From: Desulfobacter sp.
GTDB lineage: Bacteria > Desulfobacterota > Desulfobacteria > Desulfobacterales > Desulfobacteraceae
DNA: 64,000 nt
Assembly (NCBI GenBank): GCA_028768545.1
Contig: CP054838.1
Span: forward strand, 2,597,501-2,661,500
Direction: 5' to 3'
Position 1 is the stretch's first letter, and every line of letters begins with the position of its first letter. A program made the translations under genes and the position numbers. Below are positions 54,790 to 64,000 of the stretch, piece by piece. The notes beneath the pieces were generated by a model, which was not told the DNA's origin, ran no database searches, and saw nothing but the letters and a program-made list of their open reading frames with translations.

Positions 54790-56219
54790 TAAAGGCCGGA
54801 ACCGGTTGGGTTTCAAGTCCATGACGGTGTATGGGATTATTCTTTTGGCATGCCTTGTCAGCCTTTGGCCTTTAAGGGCCGGGGCCAAAGGGCTGGATCT
54901 TGAATTTTCCGTTCATACCCTGGCCTCGGGTCATCCGGGTGCCACGGCAATGATTGTGGGCGGGATTCAGGGGGATGAGCCCGGCGGATTCAATGCCGCA
55001 GCCCTTATTGCTACCCAATTATAGGATAATTTCAGGAAAGGTTATTGTTGTTCCCAATTTAAATTTTTCAAGCATTATCATGCGTTCCAGGGGAATACAT
55101 GGGGACATGAACCGGAAATTTGACCAGCTGAATTCCAAAGATCCCGAATCAAGGACCATTGACCGGATCAAAACCATAATGCTGGACCCGGATGTGGATT
55201 TTATCCTCAACCTTCATGACGGCAGCGGATTTTATTCCCCGGTCTACGAGGAGCGGCTGCGCTGTCCGGACCGTTGGGGACAGAGCATCATTATTGACCA
55301 GGAAAAAATGGCCTTGCTTCCCCAGAACCGTCAGGGGCTGTTTACAGACCTTGCCCGGGCCGCCGCTCAATGCGCTCAAGATGTTAATCGAACACTGCTG
55401 GATCCCTCCCACCGGGTTCATGTGAAAAATACCCGCACGGCCAAGGGGAATCGTGAAATGGCAAAAACCCTGACTTTTTTTGCCCTGAAACACCAGAAAC
55501 CCGCCTTTGGCATTGAAGCCAGCAAATCGTTTTTAACCCCCACCCGGGTGTATTACCATCTTGCGGCCATTGAATCTTTTTTTACCCAGGCCGGTATTGA
55601 GTTTGAACGCAGGTTTGTCTTGGACAAAGCCGGTATTAAACGGGCCATGGACCAGGATATTGCCCTGAGCATGGGCGATCGCAGAATCCTGCTTTTTGCC
55701 GAGAATATCCGTCGCACAATCAACTATATCCCCATGAAAAAGACAGATAATATCAAATTCCAAGTGAACCATCCCCTATTGACCCTGGTGCCCAGCGGCA
55801 AGGGCTACAATCTTTTCCACGGGAATCGGAGACTGACCCGGCTGTCGTTTCAGTATTTTGACTGTGACCTGGGCCTTGACCGGATTGAGATGGTGGTGGA
55901 CGGCCGGCCCCGGTTGATTTCTTTTGGGTCTATCGTGCCGGTAAAAGACAGATTCCTGGTAAAACCCATCCCGGATCATCGGGTGAACGTCATTGGGTTT
56001 ACCCGGAAAAATACAGCCAATGAGTCAGGGCTTGTGATTGAACGGCCCAATTTTGCCAAGCGGTTTTCCATAGACTGGGACGGCCGTATTTTCAGAATCG
56101 AAGTCTACCGGCAGGGCAAATTTACCGGCATGGTTCTGGTGGATTTTCGAACCCGGCCCTCTGCCTTGAAACTGGCCCGGTCAGATGAAAATTCAGTGTA
56201 CTTGGACCAACGGTTTTAA
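54773..56219 (+). pseudogene. Csd4-like M99 carboxypeptidase, one-base frameshift
   Basis: A homologue of Helicobacter Csd4, which trims muropeptide tripeptides and sets helical cell shape. Signal sequence around MTVYGIILLACLVSLWPLR (start 54773 or 54821). The zinc site GGIQGDEPGGF has Gln then Glu, matching the unusual Gln ligand of Csd4; the His is in FILNLHDGSGFYSPVY. The frame breaks at 55017-55018: deleting one A restores LIATHYRIISGKV. The rest (VVPNLNFSSIIMRSRGIHGD ... GIEASKSF) and C-terminal beta domains run to 56219. Confidence 0.82.
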
Positions 56220-56329
56220 TTTTCCATGGGGAAAATATGGCCACTGGCCATGGACGGGTACTTTTTTTATTGATTTGGTATTTTCTATGATTAGATTATT
56301 GGGAAATCGAATTTATCAAGCGGGGTAAA

Positions 56330-56941
56330 ATGGGAAAAAAAAATGAGACGATGGTGAGCAAACAGACCTTTTACATGGCAATTTTGGTCTCTGTCACTTT
56401 TGGGTTTATGATCGGGGCTGTATACACCTCTTTTAAGCTGGCCAACAAGGGGAATACAACTAGCCATGTCGATGCCAAGGATCCCCACGCAGGAGAGCAA
56501 CAGGCCCGGATCGGGGCCAGTATTCTCAAGCTGGAGACCTTTTTAAAGGAAAATCCTGACAATGTGGAGGCCTGGATCCAGCTGGGAAATCTTTTTTTTG
56601 ATTCCGACCGGTTCAGTGATGACATTGACGCCTATGAAAAATCTTTGTCCCTGTCTCCTGGCAATTCCCATGTTCTTACGGATCTCGGGGTGATGTACCG
56701 GCGAAACAAGGCCCCTGAAAAAGCCATTAAAGCCTTTGACATGGCCATTGCTGCCCAGCCGGGATTTGAAACCCCCATGTACAACAAAGGGATTGTGTTC
56801 ATGCACGACCTTGGGGATCTATCCAGTGCCATCAAGGCCTGGGAAGCCCTGGTTGCCGTGAATCCAGCGGCAAAAGCACCCAATGGGAAACTGGTCAGTA
56901 CCCTGGTCCGGGAACTTAAGATCAAGCATGAGGGATCTTAA
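56330..56941 (+). CDS. Membrane-anchored TPR protein
   Basis: A 203-residue protein with one N-terminal helix (TFYMAILVSVTFGFMIGAVY) and three TPR units from about residue 65 (NVEAWIQLGNLFFDSDRFSD, SHVLTDLGVMYRRNKAPEKA, GDLSSAIKAWEALVAVNPAA). Periplasmic scaffold role is likely. It overlaps the YgjP-like gene by 14 bases. Confidence 0.82.
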   Translation: MGKKNETMVSKQTFYMAILVSVTFGFMIGAVYTSFKLANKGNTTSHVDAKDPHAGEQQARIGASILKLETFLKENPDNVEAWIQLGNLFFDSDRFSDDIDAYEKSLSLSPGNSHVLTDLGVMYRRNKAPEKAIKAFDMAIAAQPGFETPMYNKGIVFMHDLGDLSSAIKAWEALVAVNPAAKAPNGKLVSTLVRELKIKHEGS

Positions 56942-57644
56942 GGCCTTTCTGGCTTCAGCACCGGATGGCTGGAGCATTGAAATTATAAAAAAAAATATAA
57001 GTCACATTTATTTTAGGGTATATCCGGACAAAAAGCAGGTCAGGGTTTCAGCACCGCGCGCAATCAGTTCTGATGATCTGAAAGCGGCGGTATCGGCCAA
57101 ATCCCCATGGATACTTAAACACATTTGTTTTCCCAGAAAAACAATTCCCCTGGCCTGGGAGACTCCCAGCTCACAAAAAGTATATTTTAAAGGCCAGGCC
57201 TATGCTCTGGTCGACTGCCAAAGCCCATCGTCTGCCCAGGTGGTGCTGGACCCTGAAAAAGGGGTTATGGTCTATTCCCGGCCCAATGCCTCTGATGACA
57301 AAAAAGCAGGTCTGCTTTTGCAATGGTACAGGGATTGTCTTGACCAAGAGATTTCAATCCTGGTGGACAAGTGGGTGCCTGTCATGGGTGTTACCCTGGG
57401 CCAGTTTCGAATAAAAAAAATGAAAACCCGGTGGGGAAGCTGTAACACAAGGGCGAACCGGATCTGGATCAACCTGGCTTTGATCCGGCTTTCCCCCTGT
57501 TTTTTAGAGTATGTTCTTGTCCATGAATTGGTTCACCTGCTTGAACCCTCTCACAATGCCCGGTTCTATGGACTAATGGATCAATATTATCCGGACTGGC
57601 CAAAGGTAAAGGCCCGGTTGAGGCAATATTCTCCCGGGGTATGA
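56928..57644 (+). CDS. YgjP/SprT-like zinc metallopeptidase (DUF45)
   Basis: A 238-residue YgjP-type peptidase. Zinc motif VLVHELVHLLEPSHNARFY (HExxH plus downstream His). Upstream KMKTRWGSCNTRANRIWIN is the family signature. Start ATG 56928 lies inside the end of the TPR gene. No signal peptide, so cytoplasmic. No lesion. Confidence 0.9.
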   Translation: MRDLKAFLASAPDGWSIEIIKKNISHIYFRVYPDKKQVRVSAPRAISSDDLKAAVSAKSPWILKHICFPRKTIPLAWETPSSQKVYFKGQAYALVDCQSPSSAQVVLDPEKGVMVYSRPNASDDKKAGLLLQWYRDCLDQEISILVDKWVPVMGVTLGQFRIKKMKTRWGSCNTRANRIWINLALIRLSPCFLEYVLVHELVHLLEPSHNARFYGLMDQYYPDWPKVKARLRQYSPGV

Positions 57645-57660
57645 GTGTTTTTTGGGGGGG

Positions 57661-58494
57661 CTATATCCTTTTTTGGAGCCAGTCTGTCATATCTGAAAAG
57701 ACCTGATCATATCCGGGGTCATTAAAAATTTCATGAAATTTATTGGGATAAATTTTTAATGTTTTGTCTTTTGATCCCAGGGCGTCATGGAAAAGAGTGG
57801 CCCCTTCAGGGTCTACCAGGGCATCGGATCCGCCCTGAAGAATAATGGCGGGAAGCGTAATCCTGCCGGCCCCTGCCATGACACGTTCACAGGCATCCAG
57901 AATTTGTGCGGCCAGCCGGGCGGTTATTTTTCCCGTGGAGACCAGGGGGGCATTCACATAGGCTGAGACCACGGCGGGATCGCGGCAGATGTCTGAGGCT
58001 TCAAGTTGTTTGATACCAAGGCCCGGTGCGATCCAGGAGAAAAACCGGGCGGCCATGCGGGTGGCCGGGGTGACATGGTCCGGGATTTTTACCCCGGGGC
58101 TTGAGAGGACGGCCCCATCCACCTTGTCCTGGTGATCCATAAGGTAGGCCGCGGTGATCAATCCGCCCATACTGTGTCCCACAAGGAAAACCGGTTTGTT
58201 GGGTTCCTATTCTTTGACCTGATCGATAAATTGATCCAGGGTACGGGTAAAGAGTTTAAAATCAGGCACAAACAATCGTTTCCCCCCTGATTTTCCATGG
58301 CCGTAGTGGTTCTGGGCGTAAACTGAGAATCCCTGGGGCACAAGGCTGTTCACAAGATTCATATACCGTCCGCTGTGTTCGGCAAGACCGTGAACCGCAA
58401 TCAGGACTGCCCCTGCCTCTGTTTGGGGCAGCCAGCATTGATAAAAAATTTTTGTCTCTTTGGGGCCATTGAAATATCCGTTTTCCTGCGCCAT
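57661..58494 (-). pseudogene. Alpha/beta hydrolase (monoacylglycerol lipase-like) with in-frame TAG
   Basis: A lysophospholipase-type hydrolase, 277 codons. The first part has IFYQCWLPQTEAGAVLIAVH and GLAEHSGRYMNLVN; a TAG at 58207-58209 follows in DQVKE-stop-EPNKPVFLVGHSMGG. The nucleophile elbow GHSMGG, an Asp in LQGGSDALVDPEGA and a His in PNKFHEIFND remain. Arg/Gln is the usual residue at the stop, so CAG to TAG fits. It abuts the cysteine hydrolase gene. Confidence 0.8.
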
Positions 58495-59024
58495 TAGATC
58501 TCCTCTATAAGGGTGTGGGTGTCAGCGACCCGGATTCTGCCCTGTAAAAGAATCAGATTCTCCCAGGACCAGTTATGGTGGGTGATAATGGTTCTTGCAT
58601 CCAGATGGGGCCGGTCTGCCGTGGTGTGGGCATCCCTGGCCACGATGACTTCAAATCCTTTGGCTGCTGCGGAACGGATGGTGGTATCCACGCAAAAATC
58701 CGTGGCACAGCCGGTAATGATGACCCTGTTCGTGTTGAGTTTTATCAGGGTTTTGAGCAGGGGGGTGTCGACAAATGCGTCACATGATTTTTTTCGAATC
58801 ACCAAATCTGTATCCTGCCTGTCAAGTGAGTTAATCAGTGCCCATCCCGGAGTCAAAGGTTCAAGGAGATCTCCTTTGGGCCCGTCGTGCTGGATAAAGA
58901 TGATATTTCCCTTGATTTTTCTTATTTTTGCCACAAGGTGATTGATCCGCCGGATCACCTTGGACGCCTCATATCTGGGGGTCTCAAACAGGCCTTTTTG
59001 CATATCCACAACCAGAAGCAGCAT
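58494..59024 (-). CDS. Isochorismatase-like cysteine hydrolase
   Basis: A 176-residue member with the full triad: Asp in LLLVVDMQKGLF, Lys in VIRKKSCDAF and Cys in ITGCATDFCVDTTIRSA. Probable amide or nicotinamide-type hydrolase. AAGGA precedes the ATG. It shares a base with the next hydrolase gene. Confidence 0.9.
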   Translation of the reverse strand: MLLLVVDMQKGLFETPRYEASKVIRRINHLVAKIRKIKGNIIFIQHDGPKGDLLEPLTPGWALINSLDRQDTDLVIRKKSCDAFVDTPLLKTLIKLNTNRVIITGCATDFCVDTTIRSAAAKGFEVIVARDAHTTADRPHLDARTIITHHNWSWENLILLQGRIRVADTHTLIEEI

Positions 59025-59114
59025 GGGGTATCCTTAAATTATGGGACTGAGTCTACACATTTTAACAATCAGATTTCAGGATGGAAAAATGTCGGCCTTC
59101 CTGAATGCATAAGG

Positions 59115-60491
59115 TCAACTGAATATATAAAATCCCAGGTTTTTGGCAAAGGGCGGGGGATTGTAAAAATCCGCATGGATATAATTGCCCTTGATCTCCC
59201 TTACCACGATTCTGCGTTTGATCAATGATTTTTTAATGTCATCCAGGATAAACTGGACATCCAGAAAATCGTTGAGCTGGATGCGGTGGGATTTTGAAAT
59301 TCTGAATCCAATTGCGGCCAGGGAGACCTGCTCAACACGTATGCGACCTGTTTCACCGGTTTTAAGCCGTTTGAAATTCCCCCCCAGGGAGACGGTTTTT
59401 CCGATTTTTTTCTGGGGATTTTGTTTGTTTTCTGCCCGTTGCCGTTCCTGTTCCAAAAGGGGGTGGAGATTGTCCTGGATATCCACAATGTCTTCCTGGC
59501 TGACCATGGGTTTGGATTTGGCCAAAGCCTTTGAGACCAGAGGTTTTAACTGGTCGGCATCTTCTCCGCTCATGGTGTAGGGTTCAATGGTCAAAGAGAT
59601 GGCGGAAAGTTGTTTTTGGGAAATGGTTTTGGAAATGGCCTTTTCGATCCTGAGTTTTGCCTGTTCCGCACCGTCTGAATAGGTCAGGGGCAATAGTTCG
59701 AGAAAGGCGTTTTCTCCATACCTGAAGAGAATGTCGTCCCTGCGTTTAATTTTATTCAAGATAAGGGCCAGGGTTTTAATGGCATGATTGCCCTGTTGTT
59801 GTCCCATGTTGTCCATGAACTGGTCGTAATCGTCAACGGTGATCACCAATATGGAAAAGACACTGCCGTACTGGATCTGAAAATCAGTCTTGTTGGACAC
59901 GGCCCGTTCAAAACTCCACCGGTTTTTGAGTCCGGTCAGAGAATCCTTGGTGATCAGGTTGGTCAGGGTCTGGTTGTAATAGGATCGTTCAATGGCAATG
60001 GCTGCATATTCGGCAATGGAGGAGAGCAGCGTCAGGTCCTGGGTTGAAAAAGGATCATCCGAGATCCTGTTGATCAGCTCAATGACCCCGAATATTTAAT
60101 CCCCTGTTTTTAATGGGGTGCCGATGATGGACTGGGTTTTGAAGCCTGAGTATTTGTCCACCCGGCTGCTGAACCGTTTGTCCTTGGATACGTCATCAAT
60201 GATCAAGGATTCCCCGGTTTCCATGATATGGCCGGCAACCCCTTCCCCCTTGGGCAGTTTGGTTCCCTGAAGTTTGTCCTTGTTGGTTCCCACAACCACT
60301 GAAAAGACCATGTCCGATGTTTTGGGGTCCTTGAGAAGTACGGACCAGTGGCGAGGCTGGAAAATTCGTCCCACCTGAAACATGACAATATCCAGCACCT
60401 CTTTGATGTTTTTCGCCTTGGCAAGGGGTTTGCCAAGCTCAAATCCCAGATCGGCAGATGAAAAATCATCTCTTCTGGACGGGCTCAGGGC
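59115..60491 (-). pseudogene. GAF-GGDEF-PilZ protein with in-frame TAA
   Basis: A sensor protein. GAF domain from about 60440 (LGFELGKPLAKAKNIKEVLD ... GVAGHIMETGESLIIDDVS), then a TAA at 60098-60096 in KTGD-stop-IFGVIELINR (Gln/Lys expected). A GGDEF-like domain follows with a degenerate site RYGENAFLELL instead of GGDEF, so it cannot make c-di-GMP. A C-terminal PilZ-like domain (GRIRVEQVSLAAIGFRIS) may bind c-di-GMP. An in-frame TGA at 60494-60492 and the neighbouring ISAs1 hide the true N-terminus. Confidence 0.72.
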
Positions 60492-60494
60492 TCA

Positions 60495-61760
60495 CGCATG
60501 TAAATATTGTAAAGTGCCTATAGTTTTGATTGGTTCAAGTATCATCCAAACATAACTTCCTCCAGATATTTGATATCCATAGCAGCATTCAACCTTTTGG
60601 TTTTTACACTCCCTTTAAATGTCTTATTGTTCCGTAATAAATTTAATGCAATGTGCCGAATCGCTGCAAAATTCTCAGGAGAGTTCCCCTTTCTGACTCT
60701 GCTTTCGTCTTCACGGAACGCAATATCCAATACCCAATGCACTGAATTTTCAATTCCCCAATGCCTCCTGACAGCATTACCAAAAATATTGGGGTCGCTA
60801 TCCAGGCTCGATATATAATATCGCTTTTCATGACTGATCTGGCCGTCCATTTCCCGGGTGGATTCAATCATTCCAATACTTTTCAAACCTTTCCAACTTT
60901 TTTTATCTTCAAACCAATCAATATCAGAGGTTATCACAGCCCTGCGCGTTTCGACTCGACCGTGCCCTCCGTCAACACTGGTCTGTTCATTAAACTGGTA
61001 CCCCTGATTTTTCATTTCTTCCATTTTATTGAAAAAAAGTACCGCTTCATCATGCAAGGTTTTATGATTTTCTTTCAGGGCAAGGACATAGTCACACCCT
61101 TTGTTTATTATGGTTTCAGCGATTTTCTTTTGAGTGCCCATGGCATCAATGGTTATAATGCAGCCCGAGATATCTAAAAGTTTTAAAAGATTTGGAATGG
61201 CCGTAATTTCATTTGATTTTTCTTCGGTTTTTAATTGCCCTAAAACCACTTTATTAGACGAAGCCCACGCACTGATCATATGAATGGCTTTCTTATCATT
61301 GGAGGTATCGTGTGAACGCCTTAGAGTTTTGCCGTCGATTGCAATGACTTGACCTTTGGTCATCTTTGCAACCGACTGAACCCAGTGCATAAAACTGCTC
61401 TGAAATTCATTCGGGTTCATCCTTTCAAAAATTCTGCCAAAGGTGTCATGGGAGGGTATCCCATGGGGAAGGCTTAGAAATTTTGACAACCACCTTTTTC
61501 TCTTTTTGCCAAAGTTTTCAATTTGCTCATAAGTGTCTGCGCCAGCAACTACCGCACAAATTGCGATGATGACGACATCAATTAAATTATGAAGCTTATT
61601 GTGGTGTCTGGGGTCCTGAATATTGTCAAAAAAAGTTTCAAGAGATTTTTTTTCGTTCATTGGCAACTCCTTGTGTTTATTGCCATATATATCGTATCTG
61701 TGCAGCGATGTCTAGGAAAATTTTGTTCGATGCTCATATACTATAACAAGCCAGGAGAGC
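60495..61760 (-). mobile_element. ISAs1-family insertion sequence (ends not resolved)
   Basis: Approximate extent. It encodes an intact ISAs1 transposase. I could not find convincing terminal inverted repeats or a target duplication, so the limits are estimates. It sits just before the first GAF codon, so it may have removed the start or promoter of that gene. Confidence 0.6.
60542..61666 (-). CDS. ISAs1-family transposase
   Basis: A 374-residue DDE transposase related to the H-repeat proteins. N-terminal FFDNIQDPRHHNKLHNLIDV; catalytic D in VIAIDGKTLRRSHD, D in CIITIDAMGTQKKIAE and E in RRHWGIENSVHWVLDIAFRE. Full length, no stop, probably active. Confidence 0.93.
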   Translation of the reverse strand: MPMNEKKSLETFFDNIQDPRHHNKLHNLIDVVIIAICAVVAGADTYEQIENFGKKRKRWLSKFLSLPHGIPSHDTFGRIFERMNPNEFQSSFMHWVQSVAKMTKGQVIAIDGKTLRRSHDTSNDKKAIHMISAWASSNKVVLGQLKTEEKSNEITAIPNLLKLLDISGCIITIDAMGTQKKIAETIINKGCDYVLALKENHKTLHDEAVLFFNKMEEMKNQGYQFNEQTSVDGGHGRVETRRAVITSDIDWFEDKKSWKGLKSIGMIESTREMDGQISHEKRYYISSLDSDPNIFGNAVRRHWGIENSVHWVLDIAFREDESRVRKGNSPENFAAIRHIALNLLRNNKTFKGSVKTKRLNAAMDIKYLEEVMFG

Positions 61761-61841
61761 CAGGCTGGGATAGGGTGAAGGGGGTGGAGTGGCGTAAATG
61801 AGCGGCCCGCCAGGACGGCATAGGTCCGATCATTTCCGCTT

Positions 61842-61868
61842 CTTAAGCGGTCAGGACGACCGCTTAAG
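61842..61868. repeat. Perfect hairpin beside the ISAs1 element
   Basis: CTTAAGCGGTC-AGGAC-GACCGCTTAAG, an 11-bp perfect stem with a 5-base loop. No T run follows. The stretch 61742-62257 otherwise holds no supported gene apart from a doubtful 77-codon frame at 61864-62097 (minus). Confidence 0.5.
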
Positions 61869-62097
61869 ATTTAACGGAATCCCCCTCACCTATTCCAGCC
61901 GGGTAAGGACGAATCTTAATAAAAGTTACATGCGATGACCCTGCAATGGTGTGGGCCTGATCCATCATCAAGGCACCATCTTCTGCGCTGCCTTTGCTTG
62001 CTCCTGGCTTATACACCTTACTCGTCGCTCGTTTGGCGCCGTAATATGGTACTTTTCTGGTGGCCAGGAAAGCACGGAATATCCCATATTCGAGCAA
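61864..62097 (-). other. Doubtful 77-codon frame
   Basis: Reads MLEYGIFRAFLATRKVPYYG ... MMDQAHTIAGSSHVTFIK. No family recognised; no good ribosome site was seen. It may be the remnant of a mobile element next to ISAs1, or noise. Confidence 0.2.
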
Positions 62098-62257
62098 ATA
62101 TAAAATTAGGCGGTGGATTTGGGTGTGGTTAAAGACAATTTCAAACCCCCCGGGGGATTTAAATATCTGGCCCTGGACCCTGTTCGAGTTGAGGCTTATT
62201 TATACCCTCTGGGGGTTAACCGGAGGGTTTCATTGAACCTGACAATCGGCTCAGACT

Positions 62258-63392
62258 TTAAAAGGGCTGCCCAAAGGTCATGTAAAATCCCTGGTTTCCC
62301 TCTTTTCCAATGGCATATTCTGCCCGGCCAACCATTTTTTCATCATTGAGCAGATAGGAAATCCCCCCTCCCCCGGCCGGAAACAGGTCCTCTTTCTGAT
62401 CACGGTTTCTGTCATTGCCATAGAGCCCGGCCACGCCTCCAAAGGCCACAAGACCCCATTTTTTATTTAGGGAGAAGCGTTCTTCAATTTCCATCATTGT
62501 CATGTGGGGTGCCAGGTATTGCCCCCTGACATATCCCCTTAACCCGACAGAAGAATATCCGCTTGAAGGGGCATTGTGAGACCACCGGCCCTGGATGTGA
62601 AAGGCCAGAACATGGTCTTTGCCGTGGCCAAGGAAAAATTTATAGTCTGCATGATAGGCATCAAAAGAGGTTTCACCGCCCAGGCTTTGGCGGTAGGCGA
62701 TGTTGTGGAGCTGAAACACCTGGCCCGAGGACGGAGAGTTCTGGTTGTCCCTTGAATCATACTGAAGGGCCAGCCCGAGTCCGTTGGACTTAAACCCGGT
62801 CATCCCGATCAGCTCTATGATTTTTCCGGACAGCCAGTTGTCTCCGGAAATCGCATAGTTTGTTGAAATTCCCTGGGGCCCTAAATACCAATTGCCTTTT
62901 ATCCTTTTATAATACCGCAGGGCAAGGACATCAAGGTCGTCTGTGGTCTGGACCGGAAGGCCTGAGCCCAGAAAATCATCATAATTGTTTCTGACCTTTC
63001 CCTTGCCGATCCCCCCGAGCAGTCGATGGTCATCCCGGCCGAAATGGAGTTTGGCAAAGATGCCGTAATAGTAAGAGTCCGTGGTGCTGTAGGTGGCTGT
63101 GCCGCCCATGATGGACGCAGGGGAGTGTTCATCAATCATCAAACTGATACATGTATGCGGCCATACCCCCGCCGGCTGTTGAGAGTTTCGGGTTGCTGCT
63201 CAATACCGGGGTGAACAGCCACGGGGATGTCTTGTCGTCTGCTTTTGTATCTTCTTTGATTAAATTTTCTGCCCGAATCTGTGCGGGTATTGCCAGGAGG
63301 AGACAAAGTAAAGCCAGGAGTCCGATAAGGGTGTTTTTGAATTTAAAAGAATTGCGGCAGCCAGGCGGATCAGGACATGTTTTTGTGTTCAT
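62258..63392 (-). pseudogene. Outer-membrane D15/BamA-type surface antigen, one-base frameshift
   Basis: A 377-residue beta-barrel protein. Signal peptide TLIGLLALLCLLLAIPAQIRA. The frame breaks at 63134-63135: removing one A on the plus strand joins AAYMYQFDDDEHSPASIMGG. C-terminal barrel strands alternate (GLGLALQYDSRDNQNSPSSG, FHIQGRWSHNAPSSGYSSVG, WGLVAFGGVAGLYG) and end YMTFGQPF with terminal Phe, as outer-membrane proteins do. The barrel resembles the C-terminal half of the D15 family; no POTRA domains are visible. Confidence 0.78.
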
Positions 63393-63566
63393 GGCATCCT
63401 ATCACGAATTTGGGTCTGTAGTTATGACGCCCGTTTGGATTTGTGATGATCATTTCCTATCAAGTATTGGCCAAAACATCAAGTTCAGGCCTGTTCAGAA
63501 ATAGAGGGATGATCCCCCAACCCTTGAGCTGAGCGAATCATTCGTCCCCAATTATGAAAAAAATAT

Positions 63567-63597
63567 AAAAAAGGGAAATTTTTCAATTTCCTTTTTT
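63567..63597. terminator. Bidirectional terminator
   Basis: GGAAATT-TTTC-AATTTCC stem flanked by six A upstream and six T downstream. It is placed just after the stop of the flavodoxin-family gene (minus strand). Confidence 0.7.
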
Positions 63598-63602
63598 AAT
63601 CA

Positions 63603-64000
63603 CTATCGAATAAAATTGGTCAGTGTTTTGGCCACGGGCTCAGGAGCTGGAAATTGTTTTTTTCCATGCTCGATAAGGGTCATGATCCATGCCATGTTTT
63701 GGCCTAAAACTTCCAGGATCTGTTTGCCTTCGCCGTCCTGCTCCATTTCACCCGGGTTAAAGCCATGGGCCACATTCCAGTAATTTGAGGAGGGCATGAT
63801 CATTTCAGAGTAGTTGATATAGTGATTAAGGGTATCAACCGTGGGAATGCCTCCGGATCGTCTTACCGCAGCAACTGCTGCACCGACTTTATGCCGGAAC
63901 AGACCGTCGTTAACCGAGGATACAAAAAAAGCTCTGTCGAGAAATGACTTCATTGTGCCTGCAACACCGGAAAAATAAACCGGAGAGCCTAAGAGAATGC
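63603..64000 (-). CDS. Flavodoxin-family (FMN reductase-like) protein, partial
   Basis: The C-terminal part of an NADPH-dependent FMN reductase/iron-sulfur flavoprotein-like protein; the N-terminus lies beyond the window. The FMN-binding loop GSPVYFSGVAGTMKSFLDRA is visible at the edge, then FRHKVGAAVAAVRRSGGIPT and SSNYWNVAHGFNPGEMEQDG. No lesion in the visible part. Confidence 0.8.
   Translation of the reverse strand, partial: ILLGSPVYFSGVAGTMKSFLDRAFFVSSVNDGLFRHKVGAAVAAVRRSGGIPTVDTLNHYINYSEMIMPSSNYWNVAHGFNPGEMEQDGEGKQILEVLGQNMAWIMTLIEHGKKQFPAPEPVAKTLTNFIR

Noticed and set aside
58207..58209. In-frame TAG codons (1095, 6733, 50789, 58207) as pyrrolysine
   Set aside because: They occur in unrelated proteins at ordinary Gln or Trp positions with no shared context, and TAA and TGA stops show the same pattern. 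No pyl genes are visible. A genome search for pylS and pylT would settle it.
61842..61868. Perfect hairpin near ISAs1 as terminator or integron site
   Set aside because: No T run and no integrase or attC features. Kept only as a repeat.
1..64000. CRISPR arrays, tRNAs, rRNA, prophage
   Set aside because: No regularly spaced short repeats, cloverleaf-like genes or phage genes were seen by eye. A tRNA or CRISPR search was not possible.

Overview
The window looks like a chromosome piece from a sulfate-reducing Desulfobacterota bacterium (Desulfobacterales-like); no rRNA or tRNA is present to confirm this. The evidence is the gene content: an octaheme c-type cytochrome with a membrane cytochrome b, several rhodaneses, HdrD/DsrK-like Fe-S proteins, a lactate/glycolate TRAP locus, sigma54 regulation and two probable selenocysteine proteins. 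I see no CRISPR array, tRNA, prophage or replication origin.

Layout. 0-3.2 kb: a PAS-LuxR regulator broken by an IS630 element, then a two-domain rhodanese whose in-frame TGA looks like a selenocysteine codon. 3.2-7.2 kb: a Cys-rich protein, an ankyrin protein and a serine hydrolase with an in-frame TAG. 7.3-15.2 kb: a sulfur/redox module. One arm (minus strand) holds a triple rhodanese, a small secreted protein, an octaheme cytochrome and cytochrome b. The other arm (plus strand) holds a thioredoxin, a four-cluster ferredoxin and a membrane protein. A sigma54 activator gene, itself frameshifted, sits between them, and each arm has a sigma54-type promoter. 15.2-17.9 kb: a response regulator split by an intact IS256 element, and an EamA exporter. 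18-21.3 kb: SAM hydrolase, MTA phosphorylase and adenine phosphoribosyltransferase (purine/SAM salvage). 21.3-28.6 kb: recC and recB next to a MITE. 28.6-31.2 kb: a molybdate/tungstate-type ABC transporter, then nested MITEs. 31.8-39.3 kb: a 2-hydroxyacid locus (TRAP dctPQM, glcD/glcF-type dehydrogenase, larA, XRE-cupin regulator). 39.4-49.7 kb: a peptide/amide catabolic regulon (creatininase-like, DegT aminotransferase, ketopantoate-reductase-like, RpiR regulator, isoaspartyl peptidase, OppABCDF) with two matching operator sites. 49.9-53.6 kb: yccF split by another IS, then a second probable selenoprotein (HdrD-like) with a CGGC protein. 53.9-57.6 kb: peptidoglycan peptidases, including a Csd4-like M99 enzyme. 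57.6-64 kb: hydrolases, a GAF/GGDEF/PilZ protein, an ISAs1 element, an outer-membrane D15 protein and a partial flavodoxin-family gene.

The striking general feature is damage. About 19 genes carry an in-frame stop, a one-base frameshift, an internal deletion or an IS insertion. The stops outside the selenocysteine candidates can all be explained by C:G to T:A changes, and several frameshifts lie in homopolymers of 6-9 bases. This fits either a genome in active decay (as in a recent host-restricted symbiont) or a draft assembly with indel errors; the window alone cannot fully separate the two. The IS insertions with intact target duplications are real events.
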